NCBI GenBank assembly: GCA_017475785.1
Contig: JAFVEX010000216.1
Span: 1 to 24,119 of the forward strand
Source: Eubacterium sp.
GTDB taxonomy: Bacteria > Bacillota_A > Clostridia > Lachnospirales > Lachnospiraceae
Direction of reading: 5' to 3'
Length of the DNA stretch: 24,119 nucleotides
Shown: positions 8,290 to 17,777 of the stretch, one piece after another
Numbering within the stretch: position 1 is the stretch's first letter
Layout: each line of letters opens with the position of its first letter
The notes under the pieces: generated by a model
Database searches by the model: none
The model's input: only the letters and a program-made list of their open reading frames with translations
Told to the model about the DNA's origin: nothing
Position numbers and translations under genes: made by a program

Positions 8290-9039
8290 TCAGCGTAGCT
8301 CCAGTTCCACAGGACAGTGATCTGATCCCATGATCTCTGTGTGAATCTTCGCGTCTGCGATACGTTCCTTCAGGTCGTTCGAGACGAGGAAGTAATCGAT
8401 GCGCCATCCCGCGTTCTTCTCCCGCGCGCGGAACCGGTAGGACCACCAGGAATACTCCACTTTCTCCGGGTAGAGGTACCTGTAGGAATCCGTAAAGCCC
8501 GCGTCAAGAAGCTCTGTGAGCTTTGCGCGCTCCTCGTCCGTAAAGCCTGCGTTGCGGCGGTTCGTCTTTGGATTTTTCAGGTCGATCTCCTCATGCGCGA
8601 CGTTCATGTCTCCGCAGACAATTACGCCCTTCTTCTGGTTCAGACCCGTCAGATACGCGCGGAACGCGTCCTCCCACTCCATCCGGTAATCCAGCCGCTT
8701 CAGCTGATCCTGGGAATTTGGTGTGTACACCGTCACAAAGAAATAATCCGGAAATTCCAGTGTAATCACGCGGCCTTCGTGATCGTGAACGTCCACCCCG
8801 ATCCCGTTTGTAACAGAGAGCGGCTCCGTTCTGGAAAACACCGCGGTTCCGGAATATCCCTTCTTTTCTGCATAATTCCAATATTGAAGGTATCCGGCCG
8901 TCTCCAGATCTATCTGGCCAGCCTGGAGTTTCGTCTCCTGCAGACAGAACACCTCTGCGTCCGATGCAGCGAAATAATCAGAAAACCCCTTATTTACACA
9001 GGCTCTGAGGCCATTTACATTCCAGGAAATAAAGCGCAT
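8290..9039 (-). CDS. xth: Exodeoxyribonuclease III (AP endonuclease, ExoA type)
   Basis: This is a Mg-dependent base-excision repair enzyme that cuts DNA at abasic sites and trims 3' ends. The 249-residue length is usual. Active-site landmarks are [11 protein letters not shown] at 3-13, LQETKLQ with the metal-binding Glu35, VYTPNSQ near 108, [12 protein letters not shown] near 143, WRIDYFLVS near 217, and the terminal [11 protein letters not shown] with the catalytic Asp-His pair. The frame extends upstream to a GTG at 9045. The ATG at 9039 has GGAGG six bases before it and gives the standard start [10 protein letters not shown]. It lies 106 bases upstream of the GlgX-like gene, a gap in which I see only a short GC-rich inverted repeat. 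Confidence 0.95.
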   Translation of the reverse strand: MRFISWNVNGLRACVNKGFSDYFAASDAEVFCLQETKLQAGQIDLETAGYLQYWNYAEKKGYSGTAVFSRTEPLSVTNGIGVDVHDHEGRVITLEFPDYFFVTVYTPNSQDQLKRLDYRMEWEDAFRAYLTGLNQKKGVIVCGDMNVAHEEIDLKNPKTNRRNAGFTDEERAKLTELLDAGFTDSYRYLYPEKVEYSWWSYRFRAREKNAGWRIDYFLVSNDLKERIADAKIHTEIMGSDHCPVELELR

Positions 9040-9104
9040 AACCACCTCCGGTTATTGATTGCCCGTAAATAAACGATACCATTTCTATGTTAGCACAAAT
9101 GCGC

Positions 9105-10583
9105 TCACTTTGCATTGGTTTTTACGCATTGAAACCAATTCAGGCCAGGATCCGCAGGCCCGTGAACCGGGATACCACACGCCCGGCACCACGCAAGCCA
9201 CCGGCAAATTTCTTCCGTCATCCGCTCCCCCGGATAAATCAGCGGAATCCCCGGCGGATACGGAGCCGCCATCTCTCCCGCCACACGGCCTGCAGCCTCC
9301 TCGAGCAGGACTGGCTCCTGTGGCGCGAAAAACGCGTCGCGCGGGCGCATAACGGCCTCCGGCACATCTGCTTCGGTATAGCACAAATCTTCCGCAAAAA
9401 CATGCCTGCCGGGTGAACTTGCAGACTTCTGCGCGATTTCGCGCGCCGCTTCGCACAGCCTGCGGATCTCCTGCTCCGTGTTCGCGTGCGTCACTACCGC
9501 AACAACATAATCCTCATCCGCCATTTCGGTCGTGATATGCCGCCGGAACAGCTCCTCCTGCAGCTGATGGCCGGAAATGCCCCTGCTCTTCGCAGAAAAA
9601 ACGACCCGGCACGGATCAAATCCAGGGAGTGTTTCCGCAGGATCCCCGTCTGTGCCGCAGTGATACACGTCTATGCCCGGAACAGACAGCAGGGACTTCC
9701 TGAGCGCATGCGCAAGGTTCAACGCGCGTGCCATCAGATTTCGTCCATCTGCAGCCATAAGGTGCCGCGTGCCGTCCAGCGAAGCCATCAGCGGATAAGA
9801 GGGACTTGTGCTCTGTACAAGCTTCAGACAGGCATCAACCCGGCTTTCGCTGATCAAATTTCCAGACAAGTGCAGCATGGCGCTTTGTGTGAGGCTGCCC
9901 TGTGTTTTATGTGTGCTTTGTGCGACCAGATCAGCCCCTGCCGCAACTGCTCCCTCCGGAAAGTCCTCGTGGAAATAGAAATGCGCGCCGTGGGCCTCGT
10001 CCACCAGAAGCGGGACGTGATATGAATGCGCAGCCTCCGCGGCAGCCGTAATATCCGAGCAGCTGCCGTAATAAGTAGGACTGACAAGAAAAACAGCCCG
10101 GATATCCGGATCTGAAGCCAGCTTCTTCCGGATCACCTCCGGAGAAACTGCGCCATACAGACCGGTTTCCCGCTCCTTTTCAGGCAGATACCACACGGGA
10201 CCGGCACCGCTGAGAACCAGCCCCATCAGGACTGATTTATGCGCGTTCCGGGGCACAAGAATTTTTTCTCCCGGTCCTGCCGCCGCCAGAATCATTGCCT
10301 CATTTGCACAGGTGGTCCCATTCACCAGAAACCAGCAGGCATCCGATCCATAGAGCTCTGCCGCCAGCATCTGCGCCTCCCGGATCACACCCCGGGGCAG
10401 ATGCAGATCATCCAGGCCATCTGTCTCTGTGCGGTCCGCCTCAAACACGTTCCCGCCCAGAAGCCGCTCCAGGCGTGGATCCACGCCGCGGCTCCCACGA
10501 TGACCCGGAATATTAAAATACCCTCTGTTTTCTTCTGCGAATACCCGCAGGGCTTCAATAATTGGCGTTTTTTTCTGATCCAT
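9105..10583 (-). CDS. PLP-dependent Orn/Lys/Arg decarboxylase family protein
   Basis: This fold-type I pyridoxal phosphate enzyme probably decarboxylates arginine, lysine or ornithine to a polyamine or diamine. The substrate cannot be told from sequence alone. Landmarks are FNIPGHRGS at 23-31, LVNGTTCANEAMI at 86-98, VDEAHGAHF at 194-202 with the PLP-binding Asp-His pair, and STHKTQGSLTQ at 223-233, whose Lys226 should bind PLP. The C-terminal domain ends near 492. It is similar in size to the short SpeA/YaaO-type enzymes of Bacillus and shorter than the large inducible E. coli forms. The gene lies downstream of ilvE, separated by a strong RNA hairpin region (10611-10687), and upstream of xth. 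The protein is cytoplasmic, with no signal peptide. Confidence 0.9.
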   Translation of the reverse strand: MDQKKTPIIEALRVFAEENRGYFNIPGHRGSRGVDPRLERLLGGNVFEADRTETDGLDDLHLPRGVIREAQMLAAELYGSDACWFLVNGTTCANEAMILAAAGPGEKILVPRNAHKSVLMGLVLSGAGPVWYLPEKERETGLYGAVSPEVIRKKLASDPDIRAVFLVSPTYYGSCSDITAAAEAAHSYHVPLLVDEAHGAHFYFHEDFPEGAVAAGADLVAQSTHKTQGSLTQSAMLHLSGNLISESRVDACLKLVQSTSPSYPLMASLDGTRHLMAADGRNLMARALNLAHALRKSLLSVPGIDVYHCGTDGDPAETLPGFDPCRVVFSAKSRGISGHQLQEELFRRHITTEMADEDYVVAVVTHANTEQEIRRLCEAAREIAQKSASSPGRHVFAEDLCYTEADVPEAVMRPRDAFFAPQEPVLLEEAAGRVAGEMAAPYPPGIPLIYPGERMTEEICRWLAWCRACGIPVHGPADPGLNWFQCVKTNAK

Positions 10584-10610
10584 CTGTCTTTTCCTGTCCT
10601 GGAGGCTGTT

Positions 10611-10653
10611 CTATGACAGAAAACACTCTAAAACAGAGTGCTTTCTGTCATAG
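10611..10653 (-). repeat. Long inverted repeat (19-bp arms) between ilvE and the decarboxylase gene
   Basis: The arms 10611-10629 and 10635-10653 are reverse complements over 19 bases with one exception, and the loop is five bases. In the minus-strand RNA the exception is a G-U pair, so the stem is unbroken. In the plus-strand RNA it is an A-C mismatch. This suggests the structure acts in the minus-strand transcript that leaves ilvE and may enter the decarboxylase gene. There is no U-run directly after the stem on the minus strand, so it is not a classical intrinsic terminator. It could be an RNA processing or stabilising hairpin, or a small element remnant. Confidence 0.7.
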
Positions 10654-10659
10654 AATACA

Positions 10660-10687
10660 ACAGGCGGCCGTCATTCCAGCCGCCTGT
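10660..10687 (-). terminator. Probable intrinsic terminator of ilvE
   Basis: On the minus strand ACAGGCGGC and GCCGCCTGT form a 9-bp GC-rich stem around a 10-base loop. It begins about 15 bases after the ilvE stop. The tail after it (TGTATTCT) is only moderately U-rich, so termination may be partial, with read-through into the following hairpin and the decarboxylase gene. Confidence 0.5.
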
Positions 10688-10701
10688 CAAAAAATGTTTG
10701 T

Positions 10702-11730
10702 TTAAATCGTTACTTCCCGGATCCAGCCCTCCGGCGCCTCAATCGTACCGTTCTGGATGCCGGTCAATGTGTCATACAGCTCCTTCGTGATCGGTCCCGG
10801 CTCTTCCATTCCGTTCGGGAAGCAAATATCCCTGCCGTGATCATGAATGCGGCCGACCGGTGAAATAACCGCCGCGGTTCCGCACAGTCCGCACTCGACG
10901 AAGTCCGGAACTTCCTCAAACAGAACCTCTCTCTGTGTGACCTTCAGATGCAGATAATGCTCTGCCACATACATAATCGAGCGGCGTGTGATGGACGGAA
11001 GAATCGAGTCGGAAAGCGGTGTAACGAGCTCGCCGTCCTTTGTGATAAAGATGACATTCGCTCCGCCGGTCTCCTCCACCTTCGTCCTGGTTGCGGGATC
11101 AAGATACAGGTTCTCCGCATATCCTTCCCTGTGCGCTTCCATAACCGGGTGCAGGCTCATCGCATAGTTCAGGCCGGCCTTGATGTTGCCGGTTCCGCGC
11201 GGTGCGGCACGGTCAAAATCCGGAATCCGCAGAGCAACCGGTGTCGCGCCGCCCTTAAAATACGGGCCGACAGGCGTCACGAAGGTGCGGAACTGATATT
11301 CGTCAGCCGGCTTTACACCGATTACCGCGTTGCTTCCGAACATAAACGGACGAATATACAGCGTCGCGCCTGAGCCATAAGGCGGAATCCAGTCCGCGTT
11401 CGCGCGGACTACCTGATCCATCGCGTCCAGAAAACGCTCTACCGGGAAGGGCGGCATCTCCAGACGTTTTGCCGTCTCATACATGCGCTCAGCGTTCAGA
11501 TCCGGCCGGAACATGACGATTCTGCCGTCTTCCCATCTGTATGCCTTCAGTCCCTCAAAGCAGGACTGGTTGTACTGCAGAACACACGCACTCTCGCTCA
11601 TCGTGATGTTCGCGTCCTCCACCAGCGCTCCCTCATCCCACTGTCCGTCTTTATAATCTGAGACATAGCGATAATCTGTCGCTATATATGCAAATCCGAG
11701 ATTGCCCCAGTCAATATTTTTTACACTCAT
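10702..11730 (-). CDS. ilvE: Branched-chain amino acid aminotransferase
   Basis: IlvE transfers the amino group between glutamate and the branched-chain 2-oxo acids, giving leucine, isoleucine and valine. It is a fold-type IV PLP enzyme. Family blocks are QYNQSCFEGLKAYR, LYIRPFMFGSN, GTGNIKAGLNYAMS with the PLP lysine, VEETGGANVIFI and ECGLCGTAAVISPV. The protein is about 342 residues from the start chosen here. The frame opens at 11748, but the ATG at 11730 gives MSVKNIDWGNLGF, the usual start of this subtype, and has AAAGGGA upstream. It belongs to the longer, eukaryote-like class and not the short E. coli IlvE class. It is read from a promoter near 11787-11815, with a divergent alaX-type gene on the other side. 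Confidence 0.94.
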   Translation of the reverse strand: MSVKNIDWGNLGFAYIATDYRYVSDYKDGQWDEGALVEDANITMSESACVLQYNQSCFEGLKAYRWEDGRIVMFRPDLNAERMYETAKRLEMPPFPVERFLDAMDQVVRANADWIPPYGSGATLYIRPFMFGSNAVIGVKPADEYQFRTFVTPVGPYFKGGATPVALRIPDFDRAAPRGTGNIKAGLNYAMSLHPVMEAHREGYAENLYLDPATRTKVEETGGANVIFITKDGELVTPLSDSILPSITRRSIMYVAEHYLHLKVTQREVLFEEVPDFVECGLCGTAAVISPVGRIHDHGRDICFPNGMEEPGPITKELYDTLTGIQNGTIEAPEGWIREVTI

Positions 11731-11786
11731 AATAAAGTCCCTTTCCATATGTTTCCGGTATGGCTGTTTGAAATTCTACATGCGAA

Positions 11787-11815
11787 ATTATACACCCAAT
11801 GCAAGATCATTCCAA
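11787..11815 (-). promoter_or_regulatory. Probable sigma-A promoter of ilvE
   Basis: On the minus strand a perfect TATAAT (11787-11792) lies 17 bases downstream of TTGGAA (11810-11815), a 4-of-6 match to TTGACA. Transcription would begin near 11780, about 50 bases before the ilvE start. No leader structure is recognised in that distance. Confidence 0.65.
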
Positions 11816-11985
11816 CCACTTGTTGCAAAAAAAGATGTAAAAATATACACTGAATTCCAGATGAATCATTACTGCCATATCAATTTCATTCCGCTGTATA
11901 TGATAAATGCATAAACCTTCCGGACACCCGTCGCGCCAGCGCATTCAGGGGTTTTCCGGACCATGCAGAAACAGGGAGAACACCA

Positions 11986-13164
11986 ATGAACTTTCAGGAA
12001 GCTTATTATCAGAATCCTTACCAGACGAAATTCGAATCGGTCGTCACTGCCTGCCGGGAGACGGAGCAGGGCTTCTGGGTCACGCTCCGTGAGACGCTTT
12101 TTTATCCGGAGGGAGGCGGACAGCCATCCGACCGCGGCACACTCACATCCTTTTTCGGGACACTCCCGGTTCTGGATGTACAGGATTCTGCCGCCGGTCC
12201 GGAGCACCTGATGGAAGTCTCTTTTGATCCGGGCACCCGCGTCTGCGGAAGAATCGACTGGCCACACCGCTATCATCTTATGCAGAACCACACCGGCGAG
12301 CATATCATTTCCGGGCTGGTTCATCAAACATACGGCTACGAAAATGTAGGCTTTCATATGAGCGACGTCATCACGCTTGACCTCTCCGGGCCGCTCACCT
12401 GGGAACAGGCCGGGGAAATTGAGCGTCAGGCAAATCAGGTCATTTACAAAAATCTCCCCGTCGAAGAACTGTATCCAACGGGGGAGGATCTGGATAAAAT
12501 CGCGTACCGCAGCAAAAAAGAGCTGGATGGCGATGTGCGGATTATTCATATTGATGAAACGGACGACTGCGCCTGCTGCGGGCTTCATGTCAGGCGCACC
12601 GGCGAAATCGGTGTTATCAAGCTGCTGTCCTTGATGAATCACCGCGGCGGCGTGCGCATCACCATGCTCTCCGGCTGGCAGGCGTTTCTTGACTATGCGC
12701 AAAAATCTTCTGCTGTCACCGCAATCGGGCAGCTGCTCTCCGTAAAGCCGGAGGAGACAGAAGATGCCGTCCGACGGCTTCTGGAGGACTCCCTGCAGAA
12801 AGACCGCAGGATTGCCTTCTGTAACCAGCGGTATTTTCAGGCAAAGGCAGACAGCTTTACCAAAACAGAAGATCTGATTCTCTGCTTCGAAGAACAGATG
12901 AACCAGATCGAGCTGCGGAAATTCTGCGACCTGCTGGTGAAATCCGGCAAAGGCCGCGTATGTGCCGTTCTCTCAGAAACAGAGCCGGACTCCTGGCAGT
13001 ACTGTATCGGCAGCACCACTGTCGACCTGCGTGCCGCCGCAAAACAGCTGAACGAGCAGCTGAACGGCCGCGGCGGAGGAAAACCCATTATGATTCAGGG
13101 GACATTCCACGCATCCGCTCCGCAGATCGAGTCCGCGCTGCGCGCTCTTTGTACCTTTTCGTAA
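11986..13164 (+). CDS. Alanyl-tRNA editing protein (AlaX-L/DHHA1-type)
   Basis: This is a free-standing relative of the alanyl-tRNA synthetase editing domain that hydrolyses mischarged tRNA-Ala, typically Ser-tRNA-Ala. The N-terminal part holds a beta-barrel-like segment with YPEGGGQPSDRG at 40-51. The zinc site is formed by NHTGEHIISG at 101-110 (His102, His106) and DDCACCGLHV at 193-202 (Cys197 and His201). The C-terminal third is DHHA1-like and ends with GRGGGKPIMIQGTF. The 392-residue length places it in the long AlaX class. The start has GGGAGAACACC before ATG. It runs divergent from ilvE and convergent with trpA, and appears to be a single-gene unit. Confidence 0.92.
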   Translation: MNFQEAYYQNPYQTKFESVVTACRETEQGFWVTLRETLFYPEGGGQPSDRGTLTSFFGTLPVLDVQDSAAGPEHLMEVSFDPGTRVCGRIDWPHRYHLMQNHTGEHIISGLVHQTYGYENVGFHMSDVITLDLSGPLTWEQAGEIERQANQVIYKNLPVEELYPTGEDLDKIAYRSKKELDGDVRIIHIDETDDCACCGLHVRRTGEIGVIKLLSLMNHRGGVRITMLSGWQAFLDYAQKSSAVTAIGQLLSVKPEETEDAVRRLLEDSLQKDRRIAFCNQRYFQAKADSFTKTEDLILCFEEQMNQIELRKFCDLLVKSGKGRVCAVLSETEPDSWQYCIGSTTVDLRAAAKQLNEQLNGRGGGKPIMIQGTFHASAPQIESALRALCTFS

Positions 13165-13174
13165 ACAGATATGA

Positions 13175-13214
13175 TAAAGCTTCCGGCGTTACAATACTTT
13201 CTTTAGCCAGAAGC
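13175..13214 (-). terminator. Probable terminator of the trp operon
   Basis: Just past the trpA stop, GCTTC-GGC and GCC-GAAGC pair over 8 bp with one mismatch, around an 18-base loop. On the minus strand the stem is followed by TTTATCAT. The location between convergent alaX-type and trpA genes fits transcript termination. On the plus strand the tail is less U-rich, so I assign it mainly to the trp operon. Confidence 0.45.
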
Positions 13215-13218
13215 AGTT

Positions 13219-13992
13219 TCAATTGGAGATTGCTTCCTTCATCGATTTCACATAGTCCGCCAGCTCAGGCGCCGCGTCCGCGCCTCGCTGTGCCACAATT
13301 TTCACGATCGCGCTGCCCACGATCACACCGTCAGCAATTTCTGCCATCTCCGCGGCCTGCTCCGGCGTGTTGATCCCAAATCCGATCGCGGCAGGAATAT
13401 CACTGACCTCCCTGATCGCCCGGATCATCGCTCCGAGATCCGCCGTGAACTCGCTGCGCACGCCGGTGACGCCCATAGAAGAAACAACATACAGAAATCC
13501 CTTCGCCTCCCTGGCGATCGCCTGGATCCGCTCCTCCGACGTCGGCGCAATCATCGAGATCAGGTCGACACCGTGGGAAGCGGCGGCTTTCTCTACGTCA
13601 CTTTTCTCTTCAAACGGAAGATCCGGAATGATGATGCCGTCGATGCCGGCTTCTTCACACCGTCCGAAAAACCGCTCATATCCGTAAAAGTACACCGGAT
13701 TCAGATAGGTCATGAAAACAAGCGGCGTCTGTGTCTGCTTCCGCAGGCGGTTTACCAGTTCAAACACACTGTCAACGGTTGTGCCGGAAGCGAGCGCGCG
13801 GATATCCGCCTCCTGAATCACAATCCCCTCGGCGATCGGATCTGAAAACGGGATACCGATCTCGATCAGATCTGCCCCTGCCTGATCCATTTCCAGAACA
13901 AAACGCTCCGTGTCAGCGATTGAGGGATCCCCGGCTGTAATAAAAGGAATAAATGCCTTGCCATTCTCAAATGCTTTTCTGATCTTACTCAT
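13219..13992 (-). CDS. trpA: Tryptophan synthase alpha subunit (Asp-to-Glu at a catalytic position)
   Basis: TrpA cleaves indole-3-glycerol phosphate to indole and glyceraldehyde 3-phosphate and passes indole to TrpB. The 257-residue protein has the expected barrel blocks: [11 protein letters not shown] at 14-24, [12 protein letters not shown] at 41-52 with the catalytic Glu44, the [12 protein letters not shown] phosphate-site strand, and [11 protein letters not shown]. The usual DP(I/L)ADGP motif reads DPIAEGI here, so the residue matching E. coli Asp60 is Glu55 (codon at 13828-13830). The start ATG lies inside the last codons of trpB, with an 8-base overlap (ATGAGTAA), so coupling is likely. 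The frame extends upstream to 14031 but 13992 gives the family start. Confidence 0.95.
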   Translation of the reverse strand: MSKIRKAFENGKAFIPFITAGDPSIADTERFVLEMDQAGADLIEIGIPFSDPIAEGIVIQEADIRALASGTTVDSVFELVNRLRKQTQTPLVFMTYLNPVYFYGYERFFGRCEEAGIDGIIIPDLPFEEKSDVEKAAASHGVDLISMIAPTSEERIQAIAREAKGFLYVVSSMGVTGVRSEFTADLGAMIRAIREVSDIPAAIGFGINTPEQAAEMAEIADGVIVGSAIVKIVAQRGADAAPELADYVKSMKEAISN

Positions 13993-15169
13993 GAATATCC
14001 ACCCCTCTGTACCTTGCGATCGCAGCAACATCCTTATCCCCGCGCCCGGAAAGCGAAATGATGATGCTCTGATCCGGCCGCATCTGCGGGGCGATTTTCA
14101 TTGCGTGGGCAACTGCGTGTGAGCTCTCGATTGCCGCGATAATTCCTTCTGTCTTTGCGATATACTCGAAGGCCTGCACCGCCTCTTCGTCGGTCACCGG
14201 AACGTATTCTGCCCTTCCGCTGTCGCGCAGATTCGCGTGCTCCGGGCCGATTCCCGGATAATCCAGGCCGGCTGAAATCGAGTAAACCGGCGAAATCTGT
14301 CCATGCTCATCCTGACAGAAATAGGAATGCATTCCGTGGAAGATTCCCTTCTTTCCGGCTGCCATCGTGGCGGCGTGCCGCCCTGTCTCGACGCCTTCTC
14401 CTGCTGCCTCACAGCCGATCAGCCGCACGGAAGAATCGCCGATGAAATGATAAAACATACCCATTGCGTTGCTGCCGCCGCCGACACAGGCCATGACAAC
14501 ATCCGGCAGTTTTCCGGTTTTCTCCAGAATCTGCTCCCGCGCCTCTTTGGAAATCACCGCCTGAAAATCACGCACAATCGTCGGGAAAGGGTGCGGCCCC
14601 ATGACGGATCCGAGGACATAGTGCGTATCCTCCACGCGTGAGGCCCACTCGCGCATCGTCTCATTGACAGCGTCTTTCAGCACCTGTGTGCCGGACGTAA
14701 CCGGGTGAACCTTCGCCCCCAGAAGCTCCATTCGATAGACATTCAGCGCCTGCCGTTCTGTGTCCTCTTTGCCCATGAATATTTCACATTCCATATCCAT
14801 CAGCGCCGCTGCAGTTGCTGTCGCGACGCCGTGCTGTCCGGCGCCCGTCTCCGCAATGACGCGGGTCTTTCCCATTTTTTTCGCCATCAGCACCTGTCCG
14901 AGAACATTATTAATCTTATGAGAGCCCGTGTGATTGAGGTCTTCCCGCTTCAGATAAATCTGCGCGCCGCCGAGATCTCTGCTCATGCGCTCAGCGTAAT
15001 AAAGCAGAGAAGGCCTGCCCGCGTAGTTTTTCATCAGCTCATCCAGTTCCGCGTTAAATTGCGGGTCATGTTTATAATACTCATATGCCTCTTCCAGATG
15101 AATCAGTTCGTTCATCAGCGTCTCCGGCACATATTGCCCGCCAAATTCTCCAAATCTTCCCTTTGACAT
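13985..15169 (-). CDS. trpB: Tryptophan synthase beta subunit
   Basis: TrpB condenses indole with serine to tryptophan using PLP. The protein starts [19 protein letters not shown], typical of the TrpB1 class that partners Trp[10 protein letters not shown] at 80-88 holds the PLP lysine (Lys85), and [13 protein letters not shown] is the PLP phosphate loop. The C-terminal SGRGDKD motif is present. The 394-residue length is normal. The ribosome binding site is AGAGGAGAAATC before ATG. It follows trpC after a 40-base gap that leaves no room for trpF, the gene often found here. Confidence 0.97.
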   Translation of the reverse strand: MSKGRFGEFGGQYVPETLMNELIHLEEAYEYYKHDPQFNAELDELMKNYAGRPSLLYYAERMSRDLGGAQIYLKREDLNHTGSHKINNVLGQVLMAKKMGKTRVIAETGAGQHGVATATAAALMDMECEIFMGKEDTERQALNVYRMELLGAKVHPVTSGTQVLKDAVNETMREWASRVEDTHYVLGSVMGPHPFPTIVRDFQAVISKEAREQILEKTGKLPDVVMACVGGGSNAMGMFYHFIGDSSVRLIGCEAAGEGVETGRHAATMAAGKKGIFHGMHSYFCQDEHGQISPVYSISAGLDYPGIGPEHANLRDSGRAEYVPVTDEEAVQAFEYIAKTEGIIAAIESSHAVAHAMKIAPQMRPDQSIIISLSGRGDKDVAAIARYRGVDIHE

Positions 15170-15209
15170 GATTTCTCCTCTATAAACAACACTTTCTGTT
15201 ACATTTCAG

Positions 15210-16010
15210 TTATGATGATTCAGGAAAACATTTGCTCTGCAATTGTGCAATCATCGCCCCCTTGTCCGCGCTGCGCATCAGTGTCTCACCGATCAGGACC
15301 GCGTTTGTTCCATTCTGGTACAGTACCGCCACATCCTCCGCCGTGCGGATTCCGCTTTCCGCGACAAACAAAACTTCCTGCGGCACCATCTGACGGAGCC
15401 GGACAGCATTCTCGATGTTCACCTCAAACGTCTTGAGATTCCGGTTGTTCACACCGATGATCCCGGCGCCGGCCTGCAGCGCGACGCGCACCTCCTTCTC
15501 ATCATGCGCCTCAACCAGAGCGGAAAGTCCCAGCGAATACGTGAGTTCCAGATACGCAGCAAGCGTATCCGCATCCAGCAGAGAGCAGATCAGCAGCACC
15601 GCAGACGCGCCGAGCAGCTTTGCCTCATAGATCATGTACGGATCGACCGTAAAATCCTTGCGCAGCACAGGAATCGAAACCGTATCCACTATCTCCTGCA
15701 GATACTGGTCACTCCCCCGGAACCACTTCGGCTCTGTCAGACAGGAAATGGCGCTCGCGCCAGCCGCCTCATAGGCCTTCGCGATCTCCAGATAAGGAAA
15801 CGACTCCGCAATCAGCCCCTTTGAAGGAGAAGCCTTCTTACACTCACAAATAAAATGAATCCCCTCGCCGGACAGCGCCTGTTCAAACGGGAATCCCGTG
15901 TCCGCGCTCATCGCTTCTGCGCGTTCCTTCAACTCCTCCAATGGATGCAGCCGCTTATTCTGCTCTACGCGCAGCGCTGTGTAGCCTGCGATTTCCTGTA
16001 AAATGTTCAT
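15210..16010 (-). CDS. trpC: Indole-3-glycerol phosphate synthase
   Basis: TrpC closes the indole ring from CdRP with loss of CO2 and water. The 266-residue single-domain barrel shows the active-site blocks ICECKKASPSKG at 54-65, LTEPKWFRGS, PVLRKDF with its catalytic lysine, ALVEAHDEKE, GVNNRNL and VAESGI. There is no PRAI (TrpF) extension: the protein ends just after the last barrel strand, at LQSKCFPESS. The frame opens at 16040, but the ATG at 16010 has AGGAG eight bases before it and yields the usual start MNILQEIAGY. It sits between trpD and trpB. Confidence 0.95.
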   Translation of the reverse strand: MNILQEIAGYTALRVEQNKRLHPLEELKERAEAMSADTGFPFEQALSGEGIHFICECKKASPSKGLIAESFPYLEIAKAYEAAGASAISCLTEPKWFRGSDQYLQEIVDTVSIPVLRKDFTVDPYMIYEAKLLGASAVLLICSLLDADTLAAYLELTYSLGLSALVEAHDEKEVRVALQAGAGIIGVNNRNLKTFEVNIENAVRLRQMVPQEVLFVAESGIRTAEDVAVLYQNGTNAVLIGETLMRSADKGAMIAQLQSKCFPESS

Positions 16011-16072
16011 ATCATTACTCCTGAAGCTGTGGTTTGTCACGCCATCCTGTCACGCCCGGCAAACCTCAATAT

Positions 16073-17089
16073 CTACGACAGTTCCACAAACTTCTCCAGC
16101 ACGGCCAGCGCCTTGCCCGAATCAATCAGTTCACCGGCGAGCGCAATACCTGCTTCCAGAGATTCCGCTGCTCCTCCGACATACAGCCCGGCACCTGCAT
16201 TCAGCAAAACCGCTGTTCGCCTGGTTCCCGTCTCTTTTCCGGACAGGATCGCCCGGGTGATCTGCGCATTTTCTTCCGGCGTTCCGCCGACAATTTCCTC
16301 TTTTTTGCCGCGCGCAAGCCCAAATGTCTCCGGTGTGACGACGGTAGTGCGGTAGTATCCTTCCTTCAGCTCACAGATGGTCGTGGCTGCGCTCGGTGAA
16401 AACTCATCCAGACGATCCTGGCCATAGACGACCAGCGCGCGCCTGACGCCCATCTTGTCCAGCACCTTCGCAATCGGCTCTACCAGATACTCATCATAGA
16501 CGCCGAGCACGTAGCAGGATGGCTTTGCAGGGTTGGTCAGCGGCCCGAGGATATTGAACACAGTCCGGATTCCGAGCTCTTTCCGGATGGCGCCGACATA
16601 TTTCATAGACGTGTGGTATTTCTGCGCAAACAAGAAGCAGATCCCCACCTCCGCCAGCAGCTTTTCACAGACTTCTGGACTCTGGTTGATGTTGACCCCC
16701 AGCGCTTCCAGACAATCCGCGGCACCAGACTTTGAAGACGCAGCCCGGTTTCCGTGTTTCGCCACCTTCACGCCGCCCGCGGCAATAATCATCGCCGCGG
16801 TGGTTGATATATTGAACGTATGAGAGTGATCCCCTCCCGTTCCTACAATTTCCAGCACTTCCATTCCTTCATGCAGTACTGGCGTCGCGTGCTCGCGCAT
16901 TGCCTCTGCACATCCCGAAATCTCGTCGATCGTCTCTGCCTTCGTACTCTTTGTGGATAAAGCAGCCAGAAACGCGGCGTTCTGCGTAGCGGTCGTCTCT
17001 CCGCTCATGATTTCATTCATCACAGCATATGCTTCATTATACGTTAGATCCTGCTTGCTGACAATTTTTTCAATCGCTTCCCTGATCAT
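16073..17089 (-). CDS. trpD: Anthranilate phosphoribosyltransferase
   Basis: TrpD joins anthranilate to phosphoribosyl pyrophosphate to give phosphoribosyl anthranilate, the substrate TrpF would isomerise. The 338-residue protein carries the PRPP loop [15 protein letters not shown] at 82-96, the [21 protein letters not shown] segment at 111-131 with its anthranilate-side residues, and [10 protein letters not shown]. It is the free TrpD form, not fused to TrpG. A ribosome binding site AAAGGAAAG precedes ATG. The 85-base gap from trpG is the longest inside the operon and holds no recognised structure. Confidence 0.96.
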   Translation of the reverse strand: MIREAIEKIVSKQDLTYNEAYAVMNEIMSGETTATQNAAFLAALSTKSTKAETIDEISGCAEAMREHATPVLHEGMEVLEIVGTGGDHSHTFNISTTAAMIIAAGGVKVAKHGNRAASSKSGAADCLEALGVNINQSPEVCEKLLAEVGICFLFAQKYHTSMKYVGAIRKELGIRTVFNILGPLTNPAKPSCYVLGVYDEYLVEPIAKVLDKMGVRRALVVYGQDRLDEFSPSAATTICELKEGYYRTTVVTPETFGLARGKKEEIVGGTPEENAQITRAILSGKETGTRRTAVLLNAGAGLYVGGAAESLEAGIALAGELIDSGKALAVLEKFVELS

Positions 17090-17174
17090 TTTGTTCTTTC
17101 CTTTCTGCCTGTTGTTGAGGTGTTCCCTGTTGATTTTTGTCTCGGATACATCTCTTTTTTATTAACATGCCATT

Positions 17175-17777
17175 TTACTTGCCCGAAAAAGCGCATAATC
17201 TGTGTTCTTTTGCTGCCAGAAGAAAATTCTTCAGCATCTTCAGCCCGTCCGGCGTCATGATCGATTCCGGGTGAAATTGAAGCCCGAACACCCGCCGCGC
17301 GCGATCCTCCACGGCCATCACCTCTCCGTCGTCTGTTCTGGCTGTCACCAGAAGGTCTTCTGGGAGGGTTCCTGGATCCACAGCCAGTGAGTGGTACCGG
17401 CCAATTGTAATCCGCCTCTCCATTCCACTGAACAGCGGGCTTTCCGGATCTGTTTCCGCTTCCGACTGCTTGCCGTGCATAAGCTCTGATGCATATGTCA
17501 CGACTGCTCCATAGGCCTCACAGATCGCCTGGTGGCCAAGGCACACGCCGAGGATCGGAATGATTCCGCGCAGCTCACGCACCACGCTCTCACATATCCC
17601 GGCATCTGCTGGTCTTCCCGGGCCAGGAGACAGAATGATTGCTTCCGGCTGCAGCTCCCGGATTTCCTGAACGGTCATAGAATCGTTTCGAATCACGCGG
17701 ATATCCGGATTCAGCGTTCCGATCAGCTGATAGAGATTGTATGAAAAGCTGTCATAATTATCGATCAGAAGAATCAT
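17175..17777 (-). CDS. trpG: Anthranilate synthase component II (glutamine amidotransferase)
   Basis: TrpG releases ammonia from glutamine for TrpE. This is a class I glutamine amidotransferase of 200 residues. The oxyanion segment SPGPGRPADAG lies at 50-60, the nucleophile Cys79 sits in GVCLGHQAI, and the catalytic His169 and Glu171 sit in LQFHPESI. The start overlaps the trpE stop in ATGA, and GGAGGTGG before it serves as ribosome binding site. In some Firmicutes this subunit also serves folate synthesis as PabA; the position beside trpE supports the tryptophan role, but a double role is possible. Confidence 0.95.
   Translation of the reverse strand: MILLIDNYDSFSYNLYQLIGTLNPDIRVIRNDSMTVQEIRELQPEAIILSPGPGRPADAGICESVVRELRGIIPILGVCLGHQAICEAYGAVVTYASELMHGKQSEAETDPESPLFSGMERRITIGRYHSLAVDPGTLPEDLLVTARTDDGEVMAVEDRARRVFGLQFHPESIMTPDGLKMLKNFLLAAKEHRLCAFSGK

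Noticed and set aside
15170..15209. A small or degraded trpF between trpC and trpB
   Set aside because: The gap is only 40 bases and holds just the trpB ribosome binding site.
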